A stretch of DNA of 64,000 nucleotides from Fukatsuia anoeciicola (GCF_964059965.1 NZ_OZ060923.1:868001-932000); one strand, 5' to 3'. Numbered from the stretch's first letter, positions 36,688 to 49,986 are shown. A program made the numbers and translations. The notes: generated by a model from the letters alone, not told the origin.

Positions 36688-38520
36688 TTGACTAATAAAA
36701 ATTTACGTAATATTGCTATTATTGCACACGTTGATCATGGAAAAACTACCCTGGTTGATAGATTATTACAACAATCTGGTACCTTTAGTAAACGTGCTAA
36801 AGCGACAGAACGAGTAATGGATTATAACGATTTAGAAAAAGAGCGTGGTATTACTATCTTAGCGAAAAATACTGCTATTAAATGGAATGGATACTATATT
36901 AATATTATTGATACACCAGGACATGCTGATTTTGGTGGAGAAGTAGAAAGGGTTATGTCAATGGTTGACTCAGTATTATTAGTTGTCGATGCAATAGATG
37001 GCCCAATGCCACAAACACGTTTTGTAACTAAAAAAGCCTTTGAGTATAATTTAAAACCTATTGTAGTTATTAATAAAATTGATCGCTCTGGTGCTCGTCC
37101 CAATTGGGTAGTTGACCAATTGCTTGATCTATTTATTAACTTAGGTGCTACTGAAGAGCAATGTGGTTTTATAGACTATGTTATTTACGCATCAGCATTA
37201 ATGGGTATTGCAGGTAATGCTTATAATAAGATGGCAAAAGATATGACACCTTTATATGAAGCTATTATTAATCATGTTCCTGCTCCTAAAGTTGATCCTA
37301 ATGGCACATTACAGATGCAGATCTCTCAGCTAGATTATAATAACTATATGGGTGTTATTGGTATAGGTCGTGTTAAACGTGGCATTATTAAACCTAACCA
37401 ACAAGTTACTATTATTAGTAGTATAGATAAAATACGTAATGGTAAAGTAGGTAAGATATTTAGTTATATGGGACTTGAACGCATTGAAACTATGATAGCA
37501 GAAGCAGGTAATATTATTGCTATTACTGGCCTTGGTGAACTTCATATTTCTGATACTCTTTGTGATATTAATGCAGTTGAAGCACTACCTATGCTTTCTA
37601 TTGATAGACCTACTATTAGTATGTATTTTAGCGTTAATACCTCACCATTTTGTGGTAAAGAAGGTAAATATATTACCTCGCGTCAAATTTTAGAACGTCT
37701 AAAAAAAGAGTTAACACATAATATTGCCTTACAAGTAGAAGAAACAGAAGATGCTGATACATTTCATGTTTCTGGCCGTGGTGAACTTCATCTATCAATA
37801 TTAATTGAAAATATGCGTCGTGAAGGTTTTGAACTATCGGTATCTCGTCCAAAAGTAATTAATCGTAAAATAAATGGTCGTAATCAAGAGCCTTTTGAAA
37901 ATTTAACCTTAGATATTACTGAAAAGTATCAAGGAACTGTTATGCAAGCTTTAGGAAAGCGTAAAGGTGAAATAAAAAATATGGATGTTAGCGATAAAGA
38001 TCGTATTCGTTTAGATTATTTAATTCCAAGTCGTGGTTTAATTGGTTTTCGTGCTGAATTTATGGCTATAACTTCAGGCACAGGATTGCTTTATGCGACC
38101 TTTAGTCATTATGATGATGTGCTTCCAGGCGAAATTGGTCAGCGTCAAAATGGTGTCCTTATTTCTAATGGACAAGGCAAAGCAGTTGCTTTTGCACTAC
38201 ATAATCTACAAGATCGTGGTAAATTATTTTTAGGACATGGTGCTGAAGTTTATGAAGGTCAGATTATTGGTATTCATTCACGCTCTAATGATCTTACAGT
38301 TAATTGCTTAACAGGCAAAAAATTAACTAATATGCGCGCATCTGGTACTGATGAGGCTGTAATCCTAGTTCCTCCTATTAAAAAATCTTTAGAGCAGGCA
38401 TTAGAATTTATTAATGACGATGAACTTATAGAAACGACACCAGTATCTATTCGTATTCGTAAACGCCATCTTAAAGAAAATGATCGTAAGCGTGCTAACC
38501 GTAGTAGTAAAGGTATTTAA
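36688..38520 (+). CDS. typA: Ribosome-binding GTPase TypA/BipA
   Basis: 610 aa. A translational GTPase related to EF-G that aids 50S assembly and stress or cold growth. G1 [10 protein letters not shown], the switch [15 protein letters not shown] and G4 [10 protein letters not shown] are intact; the C-terminal [17 protein letters not shown] tail is typical. The start is TTG (36688) with AAGG upstream, giving [15 protein letters not shown]; no ATG fits the family start. The divergent arrangement with glnA is ancestral. Confidence 0.97.
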   Translation: MTNKNLRNIAIIAHVDHGKTTLVDRLLQQSGTFSKRAKATERVMDYNDLEKERGITILAKNTAIKWNGYYINIIDTPGHADFGGEVERVMSMVDSVLLVVDAIDGPMPQTRFVTKKAFEYNLKPIVVINKIDRSGARPNWVVDQLLDLFINLGATEEQCGFIDYVIYASALMGIAGNAYNKMAKDMTPLYEAIINHVPAPKVDPNGTLQMQISQLDYNNYMGVIGIGRVKRGIIKPNQQVTIISSIDKIRNGKVGKIFSYMGLERIETMIAEAGNIIAITGLGELHISDTLCDINAVEALPMLSIDRPTISMYFSVNTSPFCGKEGKYITSRQILERLKKELTHNIALQVEETEDADTFHVSGRGELHLSILIENMRREGFELSVSRPKVINRKINGRNQEPFENLTLDITEKYQGTVMQALGKRKGEIKNMDVSDKDRIRLDYLIPSRGLIGFRAEFMAITSGTGLLYATFSHYDDVLPGEIGQRQNGVLISNGQGKAVAFALHNLQDRGKLFLGHGAEVYEGQIIGIHSRSNDLTVNCLTGKKLTNMRASGTDEAVILVPPIKKSLEQALEFINDDELIETTPVSIRIRKRHLKENDRKRANRSSKGI

Positions 38521-39600
38521 TCTTTTTCTATTTATTAATTACCGAAAGCTTATATTTAGGTACTAATTTTTTTCAGTTTTATTGATAGCTTAAATAAAAT
38601 AAGTTTAATGTATAATTTATATTTACTATAATAAAATAAAAATTGAAAATTATTACTAATTTGTTGAAAGATATTATAGAAATCTCATTATAAGATAATA
38701 AACTTAAAAAGTTATCTATAATAAGGTGGTTTATTATAAAATAGTGATAAATAAATGAGATAAACTAATATTATAAAAAACTATATCAATATAAATATAA
38801 AGTATCTACTATTTATAGTTATAAATCTTTTTAATATTAACTAAAAATCTTAGTATCTTAGTAGTAATAATATTAAAGTGAATTGTTTACTAAGAGAGAC
38901 TAATGCGTGGTTAGTAGTATTCATATTAATTATGTATAATTTTTCTAAATTAAATTTTATAGATAAAAAAACTACTACGCCATAAAAATACTAGTTATTA
39001 CTCTTAATAAATGTTAAATTAATGGTAATAATTAGATACTATTTTGTTTTATCCTAATTATTGTAGTTAATTACAGTAATTATGATAACAATATTCTACT
39101 AGGAAAAAACTTAAAATAAGTAATTTTAAATCTATATTTTATTTTATTTACTAATACTTTATTTATATACTAACTTTAATTACCTAGGAGTTAATTTAAT
39201 TTTAGTTACATAGATATTATCTAAGAGCTATTTTAGTAAATCTTATATGTACTACTATAAGTTAATTATAAGTAAATTAAAATAATAACTAATCTAAAGT
39301 ATACTAGCAAAAAACATATCTGTTTTATGTAAGTATATAAAATTATAGTTAAATTAAAGATTAAATTATTCAATAATACTTTATTTTAGAGACTTATGTA
39401 GTGCTATTATCTTCTTTAAATTTAATATATATTAATTAATTAAGCTTTTTATAAAAATTACTACATAGCCTGTATTTTTTAATTATATAAATTTAGTTAT
39501 TTTTATTAATAGGGTTATGATTATTTCCATTTTTTTGTAATATTTATTTTTTATTTATTAATATTTGTAATAGTTTATATAGAAAATAAACTAAGATAAT

Positions 39601-39920
39601 GTTATAGTAGAAATCTTATAACTTGATATTTAATGTATAAATAATTAACTATTGTATAATATCAAGATTATTTATATATAAAATTTTTTGCTATCATAAG
39701 TATATTATTTAATAAAATATTACTTATCATTATATTTTTAATTATTATATAAATAATAATATTCTCTATACCTATAATAGCATAAAACTTGATTCCAAAA
39801 GTATCTTAAAAAAAATTATTATTATTGCAAGTAATATATATTTTATAAATACTAGAATATTTAAGATAACATACTAAAAGATAAATTAATTTTTAATATC
39901 TTCTTACTTGCTCCTAAACC
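39601..39920 (+). repeat. Dispersed degenerate repeat, copy C
   Basis: The 5' block 39601-39672 (AGTAGAAATCTTATAACTTG) matches copies A, B and D. The 3' block 39775-39920 (AATAGCATAAAACTTGAT, later TTTATAAATACTAGAATATT) matches A and B. The middle is about 250 bases shorter than in A. Confidence 0.65.
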
Positions 39921-41057
39921 TTAATTATTTATTAAATATAAATAAATTTTTTATTACGTTATTATTGATATATTGTGTAAGTCTTAAGTACTAGAAAACA
40001 TAACTAGAATAAAATAATAAAATACAAATATAAATATAAATATAAATAAATATTTTTAGGTATTTATTGTATTAAGAAATATACTTTAAAAAATTATTAT
40101 AATTACTGTTAATGTTTCTAAATAGGCGTGTTGAGAAATTACTAATATTTCTTTATATAATAGTATTAAACTAATTTAGACTAAATTTTTAAAAAACTTA
40201 TTACTTATACTAATATATTTTTAGTATATAAATTTTAAGAATATTTAGTTATAATTGCTAAATTCATTATCAGTATTTAAAAGAGTAAAAATTAATAAAG
40301 GTACCATTACTTTATTGCTATTAAAGTTAACAATAACAAATATTAATATCTAATGATAAAAATTATCATATTATGGATGTTAATAAATTTCTAGAATTTT
40401 TATAGCTATTAAAACTATAATAATTTATCTATATAACATAGATATTCTTACTAAGAAAGTAGGGCAATATACAGTTAAAACTTTATTATATTAATATAAC
40501 AGTAGAATTAACTAAAATTATTATATCTATTTATTAGAGGTATTTTAAAAATATAATATTGTATTGTGCAAAAAATTATCTTTAACAATAAAAATAAATA
40601 ATATTTATCACTAATTCTAATAGCATTAGATATGCTTTTATCATTACTTAAAATAAGAATTAAGTTTAAAAAGATAACTAGTTTAGTTAAAAAATATAAA
40701 ATCTATTTTTAACATATAATTATATTGTTTAATATTTTATAGACTAACCTCATAGCTATAAATATTAATTTCCTATATACAATAAATATATTACAGTATT
40801 AACTAAATAATAATGTAATAATGATTATTATCATAATTAATTTTACTTTTACTTTAAAAAATTATTAGTTATGATTAGATAAAGCATGTTATTTTATCGC
40901 ATGTAAGAAATTAATCTCTATTACTAATAGTAAATTATATTAAATTTTATACGTAATATATTAAATAATAGATACCTTAATATAATTACCTAGTAATATT
41001 TTTCAGCACTATATTATATAAATAAAAAATTAAATATATGAAACCAAATATCATCAA

Positions 41058-41089
41058 CACTAATATATTATCTTTATAATATATTAGTG
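41058..41089. repeat. Perfect inverted repeat, 14-bp arms
   Basis: Arms CACTAATATATTAT and its complement flank the loop CTTT. Confidence 0.8.
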
Positions 41090-41618
41090 GCATAAATAGA
41101 TTTGCTAAAATGTTACGTTAGCTCATTTTAATAGCTATCCAATTTTAATCAAATAAATGCTCTACCATGATTATGGTAATTATGATAGGAATTAATTATT
41201 AGTAATTTATCACTGTAACATACAAAAACTATACAATTTATTTATAATAATAAATAATAACATATTGATGTTAATTGATATTTATCAATAAAAATAAATA
41301 GATTACATAATATTTACTATATCAAACATAAATTGACTTAAATCACAGTTATTCATAAAAATAGTTAATATTACATTAATTCTTTTTTTCTTATAACTTT
41401 ATTTAAATTAATTTGTAAGTTTCTATTGCTCTTTAGATAAAGAGCGCTATTTTTATAACACGGAAAATAATAATTTAAGTAAATATATATTAATTATTTA
41501 CTATTATTATTTTATAGATTATAAGTATCGTGAATAGCAATATTTTATAACTAATTACCTAAATCTAACTTAGATAAAATCTCTTACAGAAAACTTTATA
41601 ATAAAAGAAAATAATATT

Positions 41619-42735
41619 TTGAATTATTAGTTAATTATAAGTAATAGTGAATTGAAAAGAATTTACGAGAAATTTCGTACCTATAAAGAAGTAGTATTAG
41701 ATATATAATTCATTATAACATATACTATTACCTACAGTTAGATTTTATCTAATTGTATGATAGGAAAATTTATCTATTACCAATCTACTTGTTATTAGAG
41801 AATAATAACTATTTTATTAGCTATTATAAAATAAGAATGTAATAAAATTCATACATGCTAAAAGAGAAGATATTAAAGTTTTTTATATTTCTTTAATTAA
41901 TTAGTAACTCCTATAATTAATAGCTAAATCTTAGCAGCTTTATTGAAGATGCAGCTTGTCTCGCAGTCTTACTACTTTAATAAAGAAATATTATAGTGTT
42001 GAACTAAATAGAAATACATAGTGCGTATCCGATTAGTTAATGCGCTAATAGTAAAAAACAATATTATTGTGCTACTACTGATATATTTCATCTTTTACCA
42101 TTCGCAAAATAATTAGTATTCTAAATGAATTGCTACGGTTAGATGAAAGTCATTAAATATAAATGTTTATTACTTATTTTACCGGCACCATTAAATTCTA
42201 AATCTAACGCTAGTTTATAAAAAAAATTGCTCGTGCCTAATAGTTATTAATTTCTAAACTAACCTTATTGCAAAAACTAGCCGAATGTCTTTTGAACAAA
42301 GCACGCAAACTTAATTTAATAATTAATTTTATAACACCAAAGGAATAGTTGTAGAAAATTATATATTATTAATTAATTTCTCTTAGAAAATTTAACTTAT
42401 CGGGGTTATAAGTTAGAGATCTATTATAGAAATACCTTATTAGAATCAGTTATGTAAAATAATCTAGTACTAGAAAAACTACTACTGCTATTAAAACTAT
42501 TATTTAAATAACATAACTATAAAGAAACATTTAAGAGATTAGGATTAAATACAATTAATTAGCTTAGCTTGTAGATTAAATAGCGAGTTATTAGTTTTAT
42601 GTAGATAAATTAACTAATTATTAAAATATTATTAGTAATCAAAATTAATAGAACAGCTACCTGAACCTATCACTGTATAGCATGCTGAATTATTAGCTTT
42701 GTCATTACAGGAAATACTTAAAAATATTAGATTTA
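41619..42735 (+). pseudogene. rnd: Full-length dead RNase D gene
   Basis: Convergent with minE, the place of rnd in several enterobacteria. The relic can be followed from end to end. It starts TTG-AAT-TAT-TAG for MNYQ, then reads LIISNSELKRIYEKFR, VVLDI, stop, FIITYT; after a frameshift YYLQLDFI, stop, LYDRKIYLLP against YYPQLGLIQLFDGEHLALID; at 41845 KFIHAKREDIKVF against KFLHAGSEDLEVF; then PIINS, stop, ILAA; at 42059 QYYCATTDIFHLLPFAK; at 42268 LQKLAECLLNKARKLNL; near the end NSELLVLCR, stop, IN, stop, LL and HAELLALSLQEIL. More than a dozen stops and a few frameshifts rule out function. Length is almost unchanged from the expected 1.1 kb, so point changes dominate. The DEDD motif I (LDTEF) is itself interrupted. 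Confidence 0.95.
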
Positions 42736-42988
42736 AATACTATAGAGAATAGTTATCATGTTTAGTCTATCTTAATTATTTAATAAAAATATATTGATAA
42801 ATTATCATATTTAAATTTTTATAAGAGATAAATAAGTAGTAGTACTAATTATTATAATTTTGAATTATAATAATTAGCTATAAATACACTAGTAATAGTG
42901 TTTAGTAATCTTATTAAAGAATAAATATCTAGCTTTTTATTAATACTAATTTCTCTTATAATATAAAAATTAAATTATTTAATAATAA

Positions 42989-43258
42989 TTATTTTAATAT
43001 TTCTTCTGTATCTGGTAAGGTTACATTAAGTTCTAATACTGAAATATCATCACCTTTTTGTTCAAATTGCACTTGTAACATATCAGGATTAATCTGCACA
43101 TACTTACAAATTACTGCTAGAATATCCCGTTTTAAATTAGGTAAATAATGAGGTTCTTGTTCGCCACGCCGACGTTCAGCAACTATAATCTGTAGCCTCT
43201 CTTTGGCGATATTGGCTGTCAGTTTTTTTCCTGACAGAAAAAAATCTAATAAAGCCAT
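42989..43258 (-). CDS. minE: Cell division topological specificity factor MinE
   Basis: 89 aa from ATG 43258 ([12 protein letters not shown]). A start five codons upstream is possible but lies in the minD stop region and does not fit the family. MinE makes MinD oscillate and keeps MinC from mid-cell. The N-terminal MinD-binding part ([18 protein letters not shown]) and C-terminal dimer domain ([15 protein letters not shown]) are intact. GGAGG from the end of minD serves as its ribosome site; the genes are four bases apart. Confidence 0.96.
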   Translation of the reverse strand: MALLDFFLSGKKLTANIAKERLQIIVAERRRGEQEPHYLPNLKRDILAVICKYVQINPDMLQVQFEQKGDDISVLELNVTLPDTEEILK

Positions 43259-43262
43259 CGTG

Positions 43263-44075
43263 TTATCCTCCAAAAAAACGTTTTATAAACCCTTTTTTCT
43301 CTTCTTTAATAAAACGAAAGTTACGCTTTTCTCCTAATAAACGAGCAACAGCATCAGCGTATGCTTTACCAGCATTAGACCCTTTATTTAAGATTATAGG
43401 TTCTCCTTGATTAGAAGCACTTAAAACACACTGATCTTCTGGGATAACACCTAATAGCGGGATCCTTAATATATCAATAACATCATCCACGCTTAGCATA
43501 TCACCACGACTAACTCTAATTGGGTTATAACGAGTAAGTAATAAGTGTTCTTTAATTGGTTCTTCACCTCTCTCAGCACGACGCGATTTTGATGATAAAA
43601 TACCAAGAATACGGTCAGAATCACGTACTGATGAAACTTCAGGGTTAGTTGTAACAATCGCTTCATCAGCAAAATATAATGCCATAAATGCCCCAGTTTC
43701 AATTCCTGCAGGAGAATCACAAATAACATACTCAAAATTTTTCTCATCAAGACCTATTAATACTTTTTCAATACTTTTTTTATTTAGAACATCTTTATCA
43801 CGAGTTTGTGAAGCAGGAAAAATATATAGATTTTCTGTGTGTTTATCTTTAATTAATGCTTGATTTAATGAGGCTTCTTCTTGAATCACATTAACAAAGT
43901 CATAAACTACTCTTCGTTCACAACCCATAATTAAATCAAGGTTACGTAGGCCAATATCAAAATCTATAACTACTGTTTTTTTGCCCTGCTGTGCTAAACC
44001 TGTTGCAATAGCCGCGCTTGATGTTGTCTTACCAACGCCTCCTTTACCCGATGTAACAACAATAATACGTGCCAT
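43263..44075 (-). CDS. minD: Septum-site ATPase MinD
   Basis: 270 aa, the E. coli length. A membrane-bound ParA-type ATPase. The deviant Walker [10 protein letters not shown] is at residues 10-18, switch [11 protein letters not shown] near 120, and the C-terminal amphipathic membrane helix ends in [11 protein letters not shown]. With minC and minE it forms the complete Min operon, so the cell probably still places its septum by Min oscillation. Confidence 0.98.
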   Translation of the reverse strand: MARIIVVTSGKGGVGKTTSSAAIATGLAQQGKKTVVIDFDIGLRNLDLIMGCERRVVYDFVNVIQEEASLNQALIKDKHTENLYIFPASQTRDKDVLNKKSIEKVLIGLDEKNFEYVICDSPAGIETGAFMALYFADEAIVTTNPEVSSVRDSDRILGILSSKSRRAERGEEPIKEHLLLTRYNPIRVSRGDMLSVDDVIDILRIPLLGVIPEDQCVLSASNQGEPIILNKGSNAGKAYADAVARLLGEKRNFRFIKEEKKGFIKRFFGG

Positions 44076-44099
44076 AAAGTATATTCCTTTTTAAAAGGC

Positions 44100-44777
44100 T
44101 TAGCTTAATAATTCTATAGCTAAAGCATTAGCTGATAAATAGAAACTAATAATCTTATCTTTGTAGATAGAAGGAATTTTATCACTTAACCAATAATGCC
44201 CAGCAATAGAAATTAATTCAGCTTCCGACTGCGTGCAAAAAATTTGACATTTTACATTACCAGAGACTCCCGCAAGTGCTCGTCCACACATTTTTCCATA
44301 AACATGAATATTACCATCAGCAATTAATTCAGCACCAGGACTAACAGTATTCATAATAATTAAATCACGATGACGAGCATAAATTTGTTGACCAGAACGA
44401 ACAGGAGTACGGACAATTTGTGTTTTGTTAGAAACACTATCCTTAGATAAATTTGGTATTGAATTTTCTCTTTTCCCTTCAATAAGTAATGGTAAATTTG
44501 CTTTTATCAGCGCAGTTTTATGTTTTTTATCACGAAAACCACTAAAACCAACAACATGCAAACCAACACTTTCTACTACTTGTTGTAACTCCATCCAATT
44601 TGTTTCTATTGGTAACATAGCAACATTAATTACCACTGGCGCATTTTGTAAAAAAGTAGGTGTTTTATCTATTTCTTGTTGTAATGCTAGGCGAATCTCT
44701 CTTAGTTGTGAACTATATAAGTGTACAACTACCATGGTGAAATTACTACCTTGTAGTTTTATTGGCAACGATGACAT
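44100..44777 (-). CDS. minC: Septum-site determining protein MinC
   Basis: 225 aa. It inhibits FtsZ assembly and is recruited by MinD. The N-terminal FtsZ-inhibiting domain is diverged; the C-terminal beta-helix is well kept (VRSGQQIYARHRDLIIMNTV, GAELIADGNIHVYG, GRALAGVSGN). The start is ATG 44777, giving MSSLPIKLQGSNFTM, in agreement with the family. It is the first gene of minC-minD-minE with 24 bases before minD. Confidence 0.95.
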   Translation of the reverse strand: MSSLPIKLQGSNFTMVVVHLYSSQLREIRLALQQEIDKTPTFLQNAPVVINVAMLPIETNWMELQQVVESVGLHVVGFSGFRDKKHKTALIKANLPLLIEGKRENSIPNLSKDSVSNKTQIVRTPVRSGQQIYARHRDLIIMNTVSPGAELIADGNIHVYGKMCGRALAGVSGNVKCQIFCTQSEAELISIAGHYWLSDKIPSIYKDKIISFYLSANALAIELLS

Positions 44778-46090
44778 CTATTTAACTCGATTTTTACCAG
44801 GTTAACCTATTGTGATACCATATTATAACCTATATAAACAAGACAATTATAATAGATTTTTTATAAAATTAACTATGTAATATACAGTATATTATGCTAA
44901 AAATTTTATTTTATATGATATTTATAATTCTTATATACTGAGATATAATTGTAACCATTACATGTCCTAAATATTTTAACTTAATATAGTAAATTCTTTA
45001 TATATTATACTAAGACTTTATAAAAAACTTAATTAAAAATAAAACTATTAATACTAGTATAATAAATTTATTAAAAAATAACTTTAAATTTATTTAAAAT
45101 TTTTATGTTACCTATGTTTTAATTAAGCACTTATTAATAATATACTAAAATATTCATTAATTCTTTTTTATTATATATAATAAGAGACAATACTTTATTA
45201 CTAATTTTATTTCTTGTAAATAAAACTTAAAAGATTTAGAGTAAGTCTTGTAAAATGCAGCATTAATTTTTTTTATTATATTAACTAATTTAGTTAACCT
45301 CTATTCTTTATAGATAACTTATGTTACGTAGAGTTAAGTTAGCAATTTAATATATTAAATAGTAAAGTAATTGCTAAATTTTTAACAATAGATATGCATA
45401 ATCTTAACTGTCTACGTAAGGATCTAAATTTTAATTATAGTTAAATAATTAATATAATAAAGAAATTCCATGAATAAAATATACTATGGCATAACATATA
45501 CGCAGAGACCTAATATATTAAAAATAATTAATATACATATAAATTATTTATTAACTAAAACTTCATTATTAGCATATTAAATAATTTTAATTTATATTAA
45601 ACTAACTACTATATCTTAAAATAAGGTTTATATAAACTATTAGATAATACCTTAAAAATTAGACAATAAAAATTTAAACTTATTATAATTATAATAAAAA
45701 GTCAGTTTTATTTTTTTAGTTAATTTATTATCTATACAAAGTAATCATTAGTAATATAAATAAAAATACTATAAATAAATTAGTAATTTTCTTTAGTATT
45801 AAATAGAAAAGTCGTTTCTTAGTTTTTTTAGATAAATATTAATTAATTTATTTCTACTTATTAAATAACTCATACAAAAAGGTATAAATACTGTGTTACT
45901 TATATAATTATTATTTAATACAGAGAATTGTTACTCCTTATGTTATTTATTGCATTCCATATCTTATAATTAACCTCTTTTAAGACTTTTATTTGTCTAA
46001 TTTGATAAGTGTCAAATAGATATTTTTATTATAATATATATTGGTAATTTTTACTATAACTTTATAGTAAAATACTAAGGAATAAAAATT
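44778..46090. other. 1.3-kb gap between minC and purH
   Basis: AT-rich, no gene or recognisable relic, and no PurR-like operator upstream of purH that I can see. Both flanking genes are transcribed outwards from it. Confidence 0.6.
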
Positions 46091-47680
46091 ATGCAACAAA
46101 CTACTATAATATACCGTGCTTTAATTAGTGTTTATGACAAGACTAATATTATTGAATTTGCTACTGAACTTTATACACAGGGTATTGAATTATTTTCTAC
46201 AGGTGGCACTTTTAATTTATTACAAAAAGCTGGCTTAGCTGTTTGTAAAATTTCTGATTATACTGGTTTTCCAGAAATAATGGCAGGACGTATTAAGACC
46301 TTACATCCTAAAATACATGGTGGCATTTTAGGGCGTCGTAGTAAGGATAAAGCTATTATGGATAAATATAATATCCAATCAATTGATATGGTAGTTGTTA
46401 ACTTATACCCATTTGCTCAAACTATTGCTAAATCTAATTGCTCGTTAGAAGATGCTGTTGATAATATTGATATTGGTGGCCTTACAATGATACGTTCAGC
46501 AGCTAAAAATTATAAAGATGTTACTGTTGTAGTTAGGAATAATGATTATAAAGATATTATCAATGAATTAAAAAAAAATAGTGGTTTTTTAACTGATACA
46601 ACCCGTTTTAACCTAGCAGTTAAAGCTTTTGAGTATACCGCCGCTTATGATAGTATGATTGCTAACTATTTTGGCACTTTAGTTCCAGCTTATAATGGTA
46701 ATATAACTCAGCCTTCTGGTTGTTTTCCTAGAACTCTAAATCTTAATTATATCAAAAAACAAGATATGCGTTATGGTGAAAATAATCATCAAAAAGCTGC
46801 TTTATATACAGAAAAAAAACCGAGAGAGTCTTCTGTTGTCTGCTCGCAACAATTACAAGGTAAAATACTTTCTTATAATAATATCACAGATACTGACGTA
46901 GCTCTAGAATGCGTTAAAGAATTTAGTAATCCTGCTTGTGTAATTGTCAAACATGCTAATCCTTGTGGTGTAGCTATCGGAAAATCTATCCTTAAAGCCT
47001 ATGAGGCTGCTTATAAAGCTGATCCAACTTCAGCTTTTGGTGGTGTTATTGCTTTTAACTGTAAGTTGAATATTAGGACAGCTCAAACTATTGTTGCACG
47101 CCAATTTGTTGAAGTGATTATTGCTCCTAATATAAGTGAAAATGCTAAAATATTCTTAGCTAAAAAAGAAAATATACGTATTCTTATTTATCAACAATGT
47201 GATAAACAGAAAGAAACATTAGACTTTAAGTCTGTTAATGGAGGATTATTAGTTCAAGAAAGAGATACAGAGGTAGTAATATTAGATAATTTAAAAATTG
47301 TTTCTAAACGTCAACCTAGAAAACAAGAGTTAGATGATGCTTTATTTAGTTGGACGGTAGCTAAATTTGTTAAATCTAATGCTATTGTTTATGCACGCAA
47401 TAATAAGACTATAGGAATAGGTGCTGGTCAGATGAGTCGTATTTATTCAACTAAAATTGCTGGAATTAAAGCTACTGATGAGGGATTAAATATTTCAGGT
47501 GCTGTAATGGCTTCTGACGCTTTTTTTCCATTTCATGATAGCATAGATACCGCTGCTGCTGTTGGTGTTACTTGTATTATACAGCCTGGTGGCTCAATTC
47601 GTGATCAAGAGGTTATTACCGTAGCTGATAAATATGATATTGCTATGATTTTTACTGGCATACGTCATTTTCGTCACTAA
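46091..47680 (+). CDS. purH: AICAR transformylase / IMP cyclohydrolase PurH
   Basis: 529 aa, the same length as in E. coli. It performs the last two steps to IMP. The N-terminal cyclohydrolase (MGS-like) domain shows [22 protein letters not shown] and [18 protein letters not shown]; the C-terminal transformylase domain shows [24 protein letters not shown] and [24 protein letters not shown] precedes the ATG. It is followed by purD as in the ancestral purHD operon. Confidence 0.98.
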   Translation: MQQTTIIYRALISVYDKTNIIEFATELYTQGIELFSTGGTFNLLQKAGLAVCKISDYTGFPEIMAGRIKTLHPKIHGGILGRRSKDKAIMDKYNIQSIDMVVVNLYPFAQTIAKSNCSLEDAVDNIDIGGLTMIRSAAKNYKDVTVVVRNNDYKDIINELKKNSGFLTDTTRFNLAVKAFEYTAAYDSMIANYFGTLVPAYNGNITQPSGCFPRTLNLNYIKKQDMRYGENNHQKAALYTEKKPRESSVVCSQQLQGKILSYNNITDTDVALECVKEFSNPACVIVKHANPCGVAIGKSILKAYEAAYKADPTSAFGGVIAFNCKLNIRTAQTIVARQFVEVIIAPNISENAKIFLAKKENIRILIYQQCDKQKETLDFKSVNGGLLVQERDTEVVILDNLKIVSKRQPRKQELDDALFSWTVAKFVKSNAIVYARNNKTIGIGAGQMSRIYSTKIAGIKATDEGLNISGAVMASDAFFPFHDSIDTAAAVGVTCIIQPGGSIRDQEVITVADKYDIAMIFTGIRHFRH

Positions 47681-47729
47681 GTTTACATTTCTTTATTTTT
47701 AAATAATACAATTTAGCAGAAATATTACG

Positions 47730-48998
47730 ATGAATATTTTAATTATTGGTAACGGCGGACGTGAACACGCGCTAGCTTGGAAAGCAACACAATCTCCTTT
47801 AGCAAAAAAAATTTATATTGCGCCAGGTAATGCAGGTACTGCATTAGAACCTAAATTAAAAAATGTTAATATTAGCACTACAGATATTCCTGCATTGCTA
47901 ACATTTGCTAAAAGTTATTCTATTGATTTGACAATCGTAGGCCCCGAAGCACCTTTAGTGATTGGTATTGTTGACGCTTTCCAAGCTGCTAATCTAGTAA
48001 TATTTGGCCCAACCAAAGCTGCAGCACAATTAGAAGGCTCAAAAGCTTTTAGCAAAGATTTTCTAACTCGTCATCATATTCCAACTGCGGCGTATCGAAA
48101 ATTTACTGATATTAATGCTGCATTAATTTATATCCATAAAAAAAATACCCCAATTGTAATTAAAGCTAATGGTTTAGCTGCTGGCAAAGGTGTAATTATT
48201 GCTAATACACAGAAAGAAGCCGAAACAGCAATTAATAATATGTTAGTTAGTAATACTTTTGGTAATGCTGGTCATTGTATTATAATTGAAGAATTTCTTG
48301 AGGGTGAAGAAATTAGTTTTATCGTTATGGTAGATGGAAAAAACATATTACCTATGGCAACTAGCCAAGATTATAAACGTATTAATGATGGTAATCTTGG
48401 ACTAAATACTGGTGGCATGGGTGCTTATTCACCAGTTCCTGTAGTAACAGATAGTATTTATCAACAGATTATGGAAAAGATTATCCGGCCAACAGTACAA
48501 GGAATGGCAGATGAAGGTAACGCTTACAGTGGTTTCTTATATGCCGGTTTAATGATTACTAGTAATGGACAACTAAAAGTTATCGAATTTAACTGCCGAT
48601 TAGGTGACCCAGAAACACAACCTATTATAATGCGTATGCGTTCTGATTTAGTTGAACTTTGTTTAGCAGGTACACAAGGTAAATTAAACGAAAAAAAAAC
48701 TGAGTGGAACGAATATTATGCATTAAGTGTAGTACTAGCTGCTGAAGGGTATCCTGGTAATTATCGTAAAGGTGATATTATTCAAGGTTTACCACAACAA
48801 GAAATTATAAATACAGGAAAAGTATTTCATGCAGGTACTTATTTAAATAATAATAATCAAGTAGTTACCCATGGTGGACGTGTACTTTGCGTAACGACTC
48901 TAGGCGTAACTATCGCTGATGCACAAAAACATGCATATGCATTAGTTAAAAATATACAATGGCAAGGAGTTTTTTATCGAAACGATATTGGTTGTTAA
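47730..48998 (+). CDS. purD: Phosphoribosylamine-glycine ligase PurD
   Basis: 422 aa, slightly shorter than E. coli. An ATP-grasp enzyme of the de novo purine pathway (GAR synthesis). Visible are GNGGREHALAWKA at the N-terminus, the ATP-grasp core (VIKANGLAAGKGVIIA), GEEISFIVMVDG, and metal site KVIEFNCRLGDPETQ. It follows purH by about 50 bases. Whether the rest of the pathway is present cannot be seen from this window. Confidence 0.98.
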   Translation: MNILIIGNGGREHALAWKATQSPLAKKIYIAPGNAGTALEPKLKNVNISTTDIPALLTFAKSYSIDLTIVGPEAPLVIGIVDAFQAANLVIFGPTKAAAQLEGSKAFSKDFLTRHHIPTAAYRKFTDINAALIYIHKKNTPIVIKANGLAAGKGVIIANTQKEAETAINNMLVSNTFGNAGHCIIIEEFLEGEEISFIVMVDGKNILPMATSQDYKRINDGNLGLNTGGMGAYSPVPVVTDSIYQQIMEKIIRPTVQGMADEGNAYSGFLYAGLMITSNGQLKVIEFNCRLGDPETQPIIMRMRSDLVELCLAGTQGKLNEKKTEWNEYYALSVVLAAEGYPGNYRKGDIIQGLPQQEIINTGKVFHAGTYLNNNNQVVTHGGRVLCVTTLGVTIADAQKHAYALVKNIQWQGVFYRNDIGC

Positions 48999-49986
48999 AC
49001 TATTATATTAAATAAATAATAATAAAGAACTACTAGATCTTTTATTTTATATATAAAAATAAACTTAAATACCCCTTTCTATTTTAGTAATAATTACTAG
49101 TATAGTTAATTACTTAACTATTTTTTAATATATTGTCTATTTTTTAGACGTACCAACTATCTTTAGAGTTTAATACCATTACTTTATTAGCTATCTTTTT
49201 AAAAATCTTACTAGAAATAAATACTAGAAGATTAGATCTGTTATCTTAAGTAGTTTTATTATTTATAGATTATGTCTAATTCTTGCTTTATATTAATTAA
49301 TTTTAAAAATATCAAAACTAATTAATTATATTAAAGCCACTCCTTCCTTTTAAATGATTTATAATGGTACCTAAAAAGTTTTTAAAATTAATGTAATTAC
49401 CATTACTATGGTTCCTTTATATATAAAACATTAATTAATTATATCTTATTTATTAATATTAGTTATTTATCTTAACATATACATCGCTATAATATGGATA
49501 TTATTCAATAAAAAAATTTTGTAAATGCTAGGTGGATACCTATAGCTTAATGTTTCTTAGTTAAAAAGGTTTTATTATCTAATTTTTTAGTTAAATAAAA
49601 CGTTTTTTAAATACTAGTATTTAAAGTATTCCATTAATAATACGGGTAATAATTATAATAAAAATATTATAGATTAAATTAATGGTAGTTATTTTAGTTA
49701 AATATACTTACTGCATAATAAAATAATATTTTTAATCACTATTATTAATATTTAGTAGTTTAGTATAAAAACTAAAATCTACTTATGTCTATTATTGATA
49801 ATAAACAAATATAAATTATTATATATTACCAATAATAATAGTTGTTCACCATATTTTTTAAAATATTTAGATTTTAAAATTAAAATAGGAACATTTAATA
49901 TTCCGCTATGTATATTTAAAATTTTTCTTGACTATAGTTTTAATTTTCCCAATAATACTCTATAAGATAATTATTATTTTATAATA

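Larger units (their letters stand above)
38521..41618. other. 3.1-kb gap between typA and the rnd relic
   Basis: Very AT-rich with no readable gene. It contains copy C of the dispersed repeat (39601-39920) and a 14-bp-arm hairpin at 41058-41089. Confidence 0.65.

Noticed and set aside
43211..43242. Hairpin CTGTCAG...CTGACAG
   Set aside because: It lies inside the minE coding sequence and is explained by the conserved protein sequence.
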